Positions 8,709 through 16,538 of a DNA stretch of 64,000 nt are shown here, piece after piece. The notes beneath the pieces were generated by a model. It worked only from the letters and a program-made list of their open reading frames with translations. It did no database searches and was not told where the DNA came from. Source of the DNA: Martinezella rhizogenes (GTDB lineage: Bacteria; Pseudomonadota; Alphaproteobacteria; Rhizobiales; Rhizobiaceae); assembly GCA_013322215.1 (NCBI GenBank), contig JAAMEZ010000047.1, positions 1 through 64,000 on the forward strand. The letters run 5' to 3'. The position numbers were made by a program, and so were the translations under genes. The first letter of the stretch is position 1. Every line of letters starts with the position of its first letter.

Positions 8709-8975
8709 TTAGAAACCCGATTGGATGCGGGAGAAGACGAGATTGGTGAAGATCGAAATCTGTGCGCCGACGAACGGCGCCGAGATGCCGATCGTGACCA
8801 TGACGGCAACGATCTTCGGCACGAAGGTCAATGTCGCCTCCTGCACCTGGGTCAGCGCCTGGATCAGGGCGATCACCAAACCGACGACCATGGCGGCGAT
8901 AACAGCCGGTCCGGAAGCCACAAGCACCGTCCAGATTGCCGCCTGGAAGATATCCAATGCATCGGCTTCATTCAT
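8709..8975 (-). CDS. fliQ: FliQ, flagellar export gate protein
   Basis: 88-aa protein with two membrane segments. The first contains VLVASGPAVIAAMVVGLVIA, followed by the conserved LIQALTQVQEATLTFVPKI loop, and the second VAVMVTIGISAPFVGAQIS. Family length is about 88-90 aa. It forms part of the FliPQR export channel. It follows flgD by 29 bp on the same strand. Confidence 0.96.
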   Translation of the reverse strand: MNEADALDIFQAAIWTVLVASGPAVIAAMVVGLVIALIQALTQVQEATLTFVPKIVAVMVTIGISAPFVGAQISIFTNLVFSRIQSGF

Positions 8976-9004
8976 GGCATGTCCACTCCCGGTTCAGCGG
9001 CACA

Positions 9005-9526
9005 TCATGTGCCGCTGGTCGAATCCGTGCTCGACGAATCGCTGCTGGTGCTACTATCGCTCGACGTGGTCGGCTGATCAATGGTCGTGCCCGCCGGAGC
9101 GATCGTTACGCCCGCCTGGATCAGAATCTTGTCGCCGGCATCGGTCTGGGCGATGATACCGTCCGTGTAGACGGTCACTTCCTTGATCGTGCCTGTCGTC
9201 TTACCATCGGCGCTCATGATCTGCTTGCCGATATAGTCGGACGCCTGCGAGATCCATTGGTTCTGCAACACCGTTTCCAGATGCGAGTTCGTCTGGATCT
9301 GCTGCTCGACCTGGGAGAAGCTCGCCAGCTGCGAAATCTGCTGGCTGGCGTCCATCGGTGACGTCGGGTCCTGGTTCTGCATCTGCGCGATGAGAAGCTG
9401 CAGGAAGTCGTTATAATTCAGGCTGGCGCTCGCCGATGCGGCAGCCGCGCTCGAAGAGCTTGAAGTACTGCTGGTGCTGGTGCTGCTGGTGCTGGTGCTG
9501 CTGGTGACGGTGTCTACCGCTGCCAT
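9005..9526 (-). CDS. flgD: FlgD, hook-capping scaffold protein
   Basis: Exported scaffold that caps the growing hook during FlgE assembly. The conserved core is YNDFLQLLIAQMQNQDPTSP followed by MDASQQISQLASFSQVEQ and ASDYIGKQI, at residues 38-107. The product (173 aa) is shorter than enteric FlgD and has Ser/Thr-rich tails at both ends: residues 9-26 are almost all S and T, encoded by a 15-bp repeat (about 9466-9505), and the last 24 residues are S/T/D. Its ATG lies inside the 3' end of flbT (13-bp overlap). Confidence 0.93.
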   Translation of the reverse strand: MAAVDTVTSSTSTSSTSTSSTSSSSSAAAASASASLNYNDFLQLLIAQMQNQDPTSPMDASQQISQLASFSQVEQQIQTNSHLETVLQNQWISQASDYIGKQIMSADGKTTGTIKEVTVYTDGIIAQTDAGDKILIQAGVTIAPAGTTIDQPTTSSDSSTSSDSSSTDSTSGT

Positions 9527-9966
9527 GGAGCAATCTCCCGACGGATGTGCTCGATCGTCGCCGCCGGCATTTCCTGGTTGTTCAGAATATTGTCTTCGAC
9601 CGGGTAGAGGCCACGGATCGCCTTCAGCGCATCGAAGGCACGGCCGGTGGCGACAAGGCCGTCAATGCGCTTCAGCTCGGCCAGCACTTCCTCATTGTGG
9701 AAGCACGACAGCAGCATGACGATCGACTTGCGGAACATAGCCGTCGACTGTTCCTTGCCTTCCGGATTGATGAGAATCATCTGCGCGATGAAATAGAGCT
9801 GACGCAAGGGCGTCGTCGCGTCCTCGGGCTGGAGCACGTGGTTCTCGAGCAGGAATGTCACATCATTCAGGAATTCCAGAGCAACCTTGCGATCGACGCG
9901 CAGGACGGCTCCGTTGATAAAGATTTTTTCCCCGGCTTTAAGCGATATGCGAAGCGTACTTTTCAT
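9514..9966 (-). CDS. flbT: FlbT, flagellin expression regulator
   Basis: 150-aa cytosolic regulator found in alphaproteobacteria. Motifs include LRISLKAGEKIFINGAVLRV at the start, DRKVALEFLNDVTFLLENHV and LRQLYFIAQMILINP. In Caulobacter, FlbT binds the 5' leader of flagellin mRNA and destabilises it; in Brucella and Sinorhizobium it acts positively. The start overlaps the flaF stop by 4 bp and the end overlaps flgD by 13 bp. See the flagellin leader elements in this window for a possible target. Confidence 0.95.
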   Translation of the reverse strand: MKSTLRISLKAGEKIFINGAVLRVDRKVALEFLNDVTFLLENHVLQPEDATTPLRQLYFIAQMILINPEGKEQSTAMFRKSIVMLLSCFHNEEVLAELKRIDGLVATGRAFDALKAIRGLYPVEDNILNNQEMPAATIEHIRREIAPWQR

Positions 9967-10310
9967 TTAAGTCCATCCCTGATGATGGTGGTGACATCGA
10001 TGATGCCTTGATAGTTTTCCGACTGGCGCCGCCTGATCCGTTCGCATTCCTTCAATATCCAGATGGCGATCGAAATCAGATTGGCGCGCAGTTCGACGTT
10101 GAGCTGGTTCTCCGGGCTTTTGAGGTCCTCGACAAAGCTTACCCATAGGCGTCGCGTATAGAAGAGAGCCTCGATCGCTTCACGGCCGTATTTCCCCGCA
10201 TCACGGGCCGCAGAGAGAAGAGCTACCGACCGGTCCAGAACTTGTCGTTCTCGTTCCTTGGCGTCGGCCACTGCATCCTGCATGACTTCCGCATATGAGA
10301 ACTGATACAT
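9963..10310 (-). CDS. flaF: FlaF, flagellin synthesis/secretion regulator
   Basis: 115-aa cytosolic helical protein, starting MYQFSYAEVMQDAVADAKER, with the family segments LLSAARDAGKYGREAIEALF, TRRLWVSFVEDL and LRANLISIAIWILKECERIR. FlaF works with FlbT and acts as a flagellin secretion chaperone in Caulobacter. It sits between flgL and flbT in the operon. Confidence 0.95.
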   Translation of the reverse strand: MYQFSYAEVMQDAVADAKERERQVLDRSVALLSAARDAGKYGREAIEALFYTRRLWVSFVEDLKSPENQLNVELRANLISIAIWILKECERIRRRQSENYQGIIDVTTIIRDGLK

Positions 10311-10347
10311 TCATGCATCCTTCCTGGTCATTACTTCCCTTTGATCA

Positions 10348-11397
10348 TCAAAGGTAATTTACAAGGCTTAACTGCTGGATCTTGGAAACAATCGTGTAAG
10401 CCGTTTCGAGCTGTGTTTGGAGACTATTGACCTTGGTCGACGCCTCATAAGGGTCGACTCCGGTCAAATCGCCGATACTGGTGTTGAGAATGGTTTTCTG
10501 AGAGTTCAGCGTCGTATTCGCATCCGACAGCCGTGATTGCGAGAGACCAAGCTGGCTTGCCTGGCTGTTCAACCCGTCGATCGACTGGCGCGTATAGCTG
10601 ATAGCCTGCTGCGTGACAGTATTCACCGCGCTTTGATTGAGACCGGGTGGCGTGCCCATCAGTGCGTTGGTCACACTGGTCGCCAGTGCCAGATACCGCA
10701 TACCGGATGAATTCGAGTTCGTCGAGGTTTCGATGACCTCCGAATTATTGATACGGCTCGTCATGTTCTGATCAGACGCACTCGACCAGCTCGACCAGCT
10801 GCTATCGGACGTGAACATTGGCGCGACGGTATTGGTGATGAAATCCGTTATCTGATCCGCGGATATAGTATCTGCGGTGACAGGCGGCGACTGATTTGCC
10901 ATGTAGGTCGTCAATTGCGACTGAATATCCGCGTTCGTTGCCGAGGAATTGTCCGTCATCGGCTGGACATCGGTATTGGTTCCGGCAAAGAGATACTCGC
11001 CATTCACCATCGTATTGGCCGATGCAATGACACTCGACAGGGTCGATGTCGCGGTCTGTTGCGCCAGGGCGACGCTGCTGCCATCGGTGTTGCCACTTAG
11101 CGCCACGAGCTGGTCCATCAGGTTCTGCGCCTGCGTGCCCATGCCGGTCAAGGCGGTCTGCGAAGTCGTCATGCGCTGGTTCGCAACGGAGTTGCTGCTG
11201 AGAATGGAATCGATGCGAGACACGTCCCGCGTCAGATTTACATTCAGCGACGTGCTGCTGCCGAGCGCGACCCCGATGTCGGCATAGACGCCCGTGGTCG
11301 CCTCCGTCGAAGCGCTCGTCATCTCATTCTGCGCCTGACGAATCGTCTGGCGCATGGCGTTCTGAATGGCCGTGCTCGAAATGAAAGAAAGTTTCAT
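10348..11397 (-). CDS. flgL: FlgL, hook-filament junction protein 3
   Basis: 349-aa exported protein joining hook and filament. The flagellin-like N-terminus MKLSFISSTAIQNAMRQTIR forms the first part of the coiled coil and the C-terminus DPYEASTKVNSLQTQLETAY / SKIQQLSLVNYL the second. The middle is T/S/N-rich. It follows flgK by only 3 bp. An FlgN-like chaperone is encoded downstream in the operon. Confidence 0.94.
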   Translation of the reverse strand: MKLSFISSTAIQNAMRQTIRQAQNEMTSASTEATTGVYADIGVALGSSTSLNVNLTRDVSRIDSILSSNSVANQRMTTSQTALTGMGTQAQNLMDQLVALSGNTDGSSVALAQQTATSTLSSVIASANTMVNGEYLFAGTNTDVQPMTDNSSATNADIQSQLTTYMANQSPPVTADTISADQITDFITNTVAPMFTSDSSWSSWSSASDQNMTSRINNSEVIETSTNSNSSGMRYLALATSVTNALMGTPPGLNQSAVNTVTQQAISYTRQSIDGLNSQASQLGLSQSRLSDANTTLNSQKTILNTSIGDLTGVDPYEASTKVNSLQTQLETAYTIVSKIQQLSLVNYL

Positions 11398-11400
11398 GGC

Positions 11401-12891
11401 TTAGCTCGCAATATCCAATACCGCTTGAAGCATTTCATTGACTGCGTTCAATATCTTCGTTCCAGCCTTGTAAGACTGTTCGATATCCATCATCAGCGTC
11501 AACTCTTCGTCGAGATTGACGCCCGTCGCGTTCGAATAGGCGCTTGAGGAGCGCGAAAGAGCAGCAGAGGTATTTTCCCCTGCGGTCGTTGCCGTGCTGC
11601 GCTGACCTTCGAGCCAACCGACGGAGCTCGCCGAATAATCCATGAGCGTGGCACTGGTGTCGGAGCCGGCCGTAGGATCGAACGCCATTTTCGTATTCAT
11701 GCCAGTGATGTAGGCATCAAGCTGGGTGGAATATCCACTGTCGCCGCTGGTATTCTTGGTGTAACCGGTTTCGCCGGTAGTACTATCGTTGTTAATACCA
11801 CCATCACGCAGCAGTGTTGGATCACCACCTTGGGACGTGATTAATTTCGAATTAACGGTTATCGAACCGGCCAAACCCGTAACCGCGGTGGCATCGGTCG
11901 GAACACTGCCGCCGCTCCAGGTAAACAGACCGGGTAGGGTCGGCTTTGAGGAATCGCTATTCGTTTCCGCGAAAACCGTAACCAGCCCTCGAGCCATTTC
12001 ATCGAGCTGCTTCTGATAGGTCGGCGCAACATCATCACGAATCTGAAGTGCTGCCTGAAGCGTGCCCTGTGCCGTCGTATTCGCACCCTGACCCGAGGTC
12101 AGCGCAACGCCATCAATGTAAACGCCGTTGCCTGTCGTGTCTGCCGTATAGGTCGTCGTCGGCTGAAACGTCACCGTGCGCGGAATGGTCTCGAACAGGG
12201 TCGTCCCGCTCGTGGTGTAGAGCGCCATGTCGTTGTTGCCGCGCGTCACGGTTGTCACGCCGACAATCTTCGAAATCTGATTCAGGATCGAATCGCGCTG
12301 ATCCATCGCGTCGGCAAGGGCGCTCGACGTCGGGCCAGCGGTGGTCGTTGCCGATTTCACCGCGTCGTTGGCGGTCTGGAACTGCTTCAGCAGACTGTTT
12401 AGCGTGTCGACGTCGGAGCTGATCTGCTTGTCGGCGTCGGTACGGGCGCTCTGCACTGCCGTCGTGGCGTTGTTGAGCGATGTGGCCAGGCTCTGAGCAG
12501 CATTGATCGCAGATTGCGCCGCCGTAGCATTGGACGGCGATCCCGAATAATTCTGCATCGCATCTTGGAATGCCGACAGATAGGTCGCCGGCGCGATCTC
12601 GTTGTCGTTGCCGCCAAGCGTGGCCGACTGAAGATTGGTATAGGCGTTCAACAGCAGCTGCTGTGCCGCATCCGACGACGCCGAGCTGAGATAGGTTTTC
12701 TGCAGCGCCGGTTCGCTGCTGCGGGCAATCTGCACCACCTGAGCGCCAGCCATGTTGGTCGTTACGACCGCCTGACGACGCGAATAATTCGTGTTGTTGG
12801 CGTTGGCGATATTGTTCGACACGACGCTGCTCTGCGTGCCGGTATTGTTGAATATTGCCTGCGCGTTATTGAGAGCTGTTGTGAGCGACAT
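11401..12891 (-). CDS. flgK: FlgK, hook-associated protein 1
   Basis: 496-aa exported junction protein. The N-terminus has the rod/hook signature SNNIANANNTNYSRRQAVVT, and the C-terminus the matching helix VNLDEELTLMMDIEQSYKAG ending LNAVNEMLQAVLDIAS. Length and both terminal motifs fit FlgK. It is the first clearly flagellar gene of the operon here; in related rhizobia flgE precedes it, but that gene is missing. Confidence 0.95.
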   Translation of the reverse strand: MSLTTALNNAQAIFNNTGTQSSVVSNNIANANNTNYSRRQAVVTTNMAGAQVVQIARSSEPALQKTYLSSASSDAAQQLLLNAYTNLQSATLGGNDNEIAPATYLSAFQDAMQNYSGSPSNATAAQSAINAAQSLATSLNNATTAVQSARTDADKQISSDVDTLNSLLKQFQTANDAVKSATTTAGPTSSALADAMDQRDSILNQISKIVGVTTVTRGNNDMALYTTSGTTLFETIPRTVTFQPTTTYTADTTGNGVYIDGVALTSGQGANTTAQGTLQAALQIRDDVAPTYQKQLDEMARGLVTVFAETNSDSSKPTLPGLFTWSGGSVPTDATAVTGLAGSITVNSKLITSQGGDPTLLRDGGINNDSTTGETGYTKNTSGDSGYSTQLDAYITGMNTKMAFDPTAGSDTSATLMDYSASSVGWLEGQRSTATTAGENTSAALSRSSSAYSNATGVNLDEELTLMMDIEQSYKAGTKILNAVNEMLQAVLDIAS

Positions 12892-12915
12892 GACTGACTC
12901 GATACCCTATTCGTT

Positions 12916-13155
12916 TTAGCGCGGCAGATTGGCCGAAGGCGCGCCGGAAGTGTCGGAATAGCCTGTCAGAACAAGGCCGGCGAAATAGACCAGATTGTCA
13001 TTGGCAGCGGATGGACGATCGCCGGAGCGAACCGGCAACACCCTTCCGCAAGCATGCTGCAAGACGCGAGCACCGTCGCCAAAAGCGACGCCGAGGCGAG
13101 CCGCCGGTGCATCCGCTTCCGCAAGTACGGTCTTCATGCTGCCGAAATTCCTCAT
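12916..13155 (-). CDS. Possible small hypothetical protein upstream of flgK
   Basis: A 79-aa reading frame that I do not recognise. For it: a GAGG sequence 7-8 bases before the ATG, codon choice like the neighbouring genes, and a stop only 24 bp before flgK. Against it: no known family, no membrane segment or clear motif, and position in the gap where flgE is expected. It could be a short new gene, a remnant, or chance. The C-terminal part reads NDNLVYFAGLVLTGYSDTSG. Confidence 0.3.
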   Translation of the reverse strand: MRNFGSMKTVLAEADAPAARLGVAFGDGARVLQHACGRVLPVRSGDRPSAANDNLVYFAGLVLTGYSDTSGAPSANLPR

Positions 13156-13354
13156 CTGGAATCCTCGTTATCCTTCATACGACTGAGAGTAGGTGGTGGG
13201 CCTTGCGTGAAGCTGTCTGAGAGGACGAAAAACCGATCATCGCGAAAAGCGTCGTCAAGAGCACTATCAAGCGGCCCTACCGCCAGCAGCTGCGTGTCGA
13301 AATGGTAAGGGGCAACGTACCTTTCGGCGCCATATCGATCCAGCAGCCAAAAAG

Positions 13355-13392
13355 GAACAGGCCCGAGAATCAAATGATTCTCGGGCCTGTTC
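13355..13392 (-). terminator. Strong intrinsic terminator behind rem
   Basis: Perfect 18-bp inverted repeat (GAACAGGCCCGAGAATCA on each arm) with a 2-base spacer, followed on the minus strand by a run of five T. It lies 36 bp after the rem stop codon. Confidence 0.9.
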
Positions 13393-13427
13393 ATGAGTTT
13401 ATTACCGGGGATGCACGACCGGGAGCA

Positions 13428-14099
13428 TCAGCTCCAATCGATGCAGTAACCGAGGAAGCGCTTGGAATCGACCGGGTCGAAGCCGAGCTTCTTGCGCAGC
13501 TTCTTGCGCAGCTTGGAAATATGGCTTTCAACCACGTTCTCTTCGACTTCCTCGTCGAAGATGCCGTAGATGGCGTTGAAGATCTGCGTCTTCGTCACAC
13601 GGCGACCGCGATTGGAGATCAAATATTCGAGGATGCGGCGCTCGCGGCGCGGCAAGGCAAATACGGAACCATTGATTTCCGGATCACGGCCATCCGCGAA
13701 GACGCGAATAGGGCCGATATCGGTATAGTTGCTGATCGCCTTCAACCGGCGGCGGATCGCCGCGGCCCTGGCAAGGATTTCGCGAGGATGCACCGGCTTG
13801 CGCACGACATCGTCGACGCCGCAATCGAAAAGTGCAAGCGTGGCTTCCAGCGAGGGCTGGTCGCTCACCGCGATGACAGGTGCTGCCGTCCGGTCGCGAA
13901 TAGCCCTTGGGAGCTCATGCACCTGCTGGCCCTGTCCGATCAGAAAGGCTTCCACAGCGGCAATATCGCCCTCTGCCGCCGTCGTGACCCATTCGCCGAA
14001 TTCACGCGGATCAAATCCCGTCGAAGGGATGCCCTCGCGTCCAAACAGTGATGTATATCCGTCCTTAACGAGCTCTCGCTCATCAACCACTACGATCAT
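13428..14099 (-). CDS. rem: Rem, OmpR-type orphan regulator of motility
   Basis: 223-aa transcription activator. The N-terminal receiver-like domain is degenerate (MIVVVDERELVKDGYTSLFG), and the C-terminal winged helix-turn-helix contains LPRRERRILEYLISNRGRRV, TKTQIFNAIYG and VVESHISKLRKKLRKKLG. In S. meliloti Rem is the growth-phase-dependent activator of class II flagellar, motor and chemotaxis genes and is itself activated by VisNR. No cognate kinase gene is adjacent. The 279 bp upstream (14100-14378) are AT-rich, without an ORF, and should hold its VisNR-dependent promoter; a dyad GGTTAGC/GCTAACC lies at about 14335-14352. Confidence 0.92.
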   Translation of the reverse strand: MIVVVDERELVKDGYTSLFGREGIPSTGFDPREFGEWVTTAAEGDIAAVEAFLIGQGQQVHELPRAIRDRTAAPVIAVSDQPSLEATLALFDCGVDDVVRKPVHPREILARAAAIRRRLKAISNYTDIGPIRVFADGRDPEINGSVFALPRRERRILEYLISNRGRRVTKTQIFNAIYGIFDEEVEENVVESHISKLRKKLRKKLGFDPVDSKRFLGYCIDWS

Positions 14100-14378
14100 T
14101 CGTCCGCCTCCGAATCAGTGTGGTGTTTCGATGACCTATGGGTACGAATCGGGCGAATCACGAACAACTGTCGGAAATGAGTGGCAGAAATTAATAATTG
14201 ATTAACTATACGGGTGCGATTTGCACTAGATGTAGTAGGTGGTCAGCGTTTTACACCGATAAAAAAGTTGTTAGCGGGCGTATTATTAACATGCGCATTT
14301 TAGGCAAATCCACGGCAGTCAACTGCTTCGATTGGGTTAGCGGCGGCTAACCGGAAGCGATGAACAACCTATGGGTGT

Positions 14379-15011
14379 CTAATCCCGACAGAACGTCGCC
14401 GCATTGGGCGTCCATTTTCCGTAGCCGGTGGCGACCAGATTGGCGATCACGCGGCAGACATAGACCTTCTGGGCGGGGTCGTTGTTCGGTCCGGCGTGGT
14501 ATCTAGCTACCGCCATCGTCCAGGTTTCATGCCTGTCATGCAGATTGCGGAGAAACTTTGCGGCATACTCGACATTACTGCGCGGGTCGAACATGGCGGT
14601 GACGGATGTAAAGTTTTCGCCATGGAAATACTGATTGATCTGCATACAGCCGACATCGATAAGCTTTGCCCCATTCTGCCGTGCCGCGGCGAATATCTGC
14701 AGGGCGGCGTCCTCCGATGGCGGAAAGATCGGACGCCCCTCGACATTGAGAGCGTAGGGATAGAGCGATCCCTTGCGCCCCGTCTCTGTCAGACCGACCG
14801 AATAAAGGATCCCTTCCGGTATGCCGTATTTCGCGGCGGCAGACTGGATTTCGCGTTCGCAAAGGCCCGCGGCACCATTGTCAGGCGGCGCCGCATTGCC
14901 CGATGCATGCGCCTCAGAGGTAAACCGCCCCAGAGCGAGAACGCTGCATGCCACCAGCAGCGCCGTCCTCAACACCGCGCTCACCCGAACTGCGATTGCC
15001 ATCGTTTCCAT
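14379..15011 (-). CDS. Flagellar lytic transglycosylase (SLT family)
   Basis: 210-aa periplasmic peptidoglycan hydrolase. A signal peptide ends near ASEAHA-like residues 30-36. The SLT fold begins at CEREIQSAAAKYGIPEGILY, with the catalytic Glu in SVGLTETGRKG, then VGCMQINQYFHG and VARYHAGPNND, as in family 1 lytic transglycosylases. It overlaps the 3' end of fliK by about 98 bp and is the last gene of the motBC operon. It probably opens the cell wall for the rod, because FlgJ here lacks a muramidase domain (compare SltF of Rhodobacter). An alternative ATG lies at 15002. Confidence 0.88.
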   Translation of the reverse strand: METMAIAVRVSAVLRTALLVACSVLALGRFTSEAHASGNAAPPDNGAAGLCEREIQSAAAKYGIPEGILYSVGLTETGRKGSLYPYALNVEGRPIFPPSEDAALQIFAAARQNGAKLIDVGCMQINQYFHGENFTSVTAMFDPRSNVEYAAKFLRNLHDRHETWTMAVARYHAGPNNDPAQKVYVCRVIANLVATGYGKWTPNAATFCRD

Positions 15012-16536
15012 TTGCCTGCTGCCCTGAATAGTTCTGGCCTCTGGAGCGTGCGTCGCCCCCCTGTCCCTGGTTCAACAGGGACTGCTGCTGTGACTGGTTC
15101 GATCCGGAATTGCGGCCGCTATCCGACTGCTGGTCGGCATTGGACGCCAGGGAGACGGTGATATTGTCGACCTGATAGCCTTGCGCGCGCAACGCATCGA
15201 CCATGTGGCTTTGATCGGCGTGAAGCTGCCTGTAGGCTTCGCTCGTCTGAACCTTCAGGTCGACGCTCAACTGGTCGCCGGAGAGCCGCATGGTTGCCGT
15301 CACGTCGCCGAGATTGTCGGGGCTCAGCTGGATCTTCAGCGTGTTGACGACCTTGCCGGTGCTCGTGAGGTTCGCGGCATTGGAAAGCGCCGAACCCGGC
15401 TGCATCGCCGCCGACCATTCGCGATCACCGGCCATGGTTCCGGCAACGAGCACCGAGTTGGAAGCAAGCCCCAGGTAACGGCGCGAATCGAGCACGGTGA
15501 CCGCGACCGCATCGCCGCCGGCTGCAGAACCGACCTTGACATCGGCAACGTCATCGCTGCCCTTGCTGATCGACAGGTCGAGTGCGCTGCCTCGGCCGTC
15601 CGCCCGCGTCAGACGGAATGTTTGCGCGGCATCCGTTCCCTTGGCATCATCCGGCAACGTCAAGGCAGTGTCCGAAGCATCATCAGCGAGTGCTGCTTTG
15701 CCTGATGGCAATGACTGGACCTTCGAATCGTCTGCCGTCTTGCCGGTCTGCGTCGTGCTGACTTGGGTCGTGCTAACCTGCGCCGCAACAACGGGCTGCG
15801 CAACGTTCAGCAGCGACAAGGCATCGGAAATCGTATTGGTCGGCTGGCTGTCTTGTGTCGATGCAGACTTACCATCGTCCGTGGACTGGACATTCTTTCC
15901 ATCCTTCACGGCGGGCGTTTTACCGTCGCCCTTGACCGGCGCCGTCTGACCATCGGTCGTCGCGACATCGGCCAATTGCTGCGCGATCTCGGCCAGCTGA
16001 TCGAGTGCCGTCGGCTGCGCCGGCACCTTGCCGGCATCGGTCGTCGGCGTGGTCGGATCGGCGGCTGCGGCCGGCTGATCAGCATCAACGGGGTTCGCAT
16101 CGCCTTCGGCAGCGGCCGAAGCTGCTTTCTGCAGCTCTATCAGCGATTTCGAGAGCGATGCGGCGCCGGCGGTCTGAGAGGCTTTCGCGCCCTTGGCAAG
16201 GCCGGCGGGGTTGGCCAGATTGGCTCCGGACGTATCGATCATTCCAGCTCCGGCATTGGCGCTTTCATCGATGGTGAGGGTTATCGACGCAAGATTGTTC
16301 GCTGCCGTCTTCACCGTGCCCGTGTCGTCATCCGCATCATCACTGGATGTCGTGTTCGCATTCGTCGTCACGTCGGTTCCGGTATTCGAACCGGCGGATT
16401 TGCGTCCATTGCCGAGCGAACTGGTCAGCGCATCGATAAAACCCTTGCCATCATCCTGCTTTGTGGAGCGAGCGCCCTTGGCAACAGCAAGAATATCCGC
16501 CCCTGATGAGGCGCCAGACACACCGATGTCGTTCAT
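14914..16536 (-). CDS. fliK: FliK, hook-length control protein (formerly MotD in rhizobia)
   Basis: 540-aa exported ruler/substrate-specificity switch protein. The first 300 residues are low-complexity (A, D, T, S, Q rich). The C-terminal hook-length domain (about 400-470) contains VNTLKIQLSPDNLGDVTATM and the region LSVDLKVQTSEAYRQLHAD. The tail is Q/S/G/N-rich. It starts 2 bp after the motC stop. In S. meliloti this gene was first called motD and later shown to be fliK. The downstream SLT gene starts inside its 3' end. Confidence 0.9.
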   Translation of the reverse strand: MNDIGVSGASSGADILAVAKGARSTKQDDGKGFIDALTSSLGNGRKSAGSNTGTDVTTNANTTSSDDADDDTGTVKTAANNLASITLTIDESANAGAGMIDTSGANLANPAGLAKGAKASQTAGAASLSKSLIELQKAASAAAEGDANPVDADQPAAAADPTTPTTDAGKVPAQPTALDQLAEIAQQLADVATTDGQTAPVKGDGKTPAVKDGKNVQSTDDGKSASTQDSQPTNTISDALSLLNVAQPVVAAQVSTTQVSTTQTGKTADDSKVQSLPSGKAALADDASDTALTLPDDAKGTDAAQTFRLTRADGRGSALDLSISKGSDDVADVKVGSAAGGDAVAVTVLDSRRYLGLASNSVLVAGTMAGDREWSAAMQPGSALSNAANLTSTGKVVNTLKIQLSPDNLGDVTATMRLSGDQLSVDLKVQTSEAYRQLHADQSHMVDALRAQGYQVDNITVSLASNADQQSDSGRNSGSNQSQQQSLLNQGQGGDARSRGQNYSGQQANGNDGNRSSGERGVEDGAAGGMQRSRSGAVYL

Positions 16537-16538
16537 AT

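Larger units (their letters stand above)
12892..13427. other. 536-bp gap where flgE is expected
   Basis: In S. meliloti and, to my knowledge, other rhizobia the order is rem-flgE-flgK. Here only a strong terminator behind rem, a possible 79-aa frame and an overlapping 80-aa frame that begins inside the terminator are seen. No FlgE signature (SANNIANSNTTGFK-like N-terminus or the matching C-terminal helix) occurs in any frame. A promoter for the flgK operon should lie about 13160-13350. Confidence 0.7.

Noticed and set aside
13152..13394. 80-aa minus-strand frame overlapping the 79-aa frame
   Set aside because: Its only ATG lies inside the rem terminator stem and there is no ribosome site.
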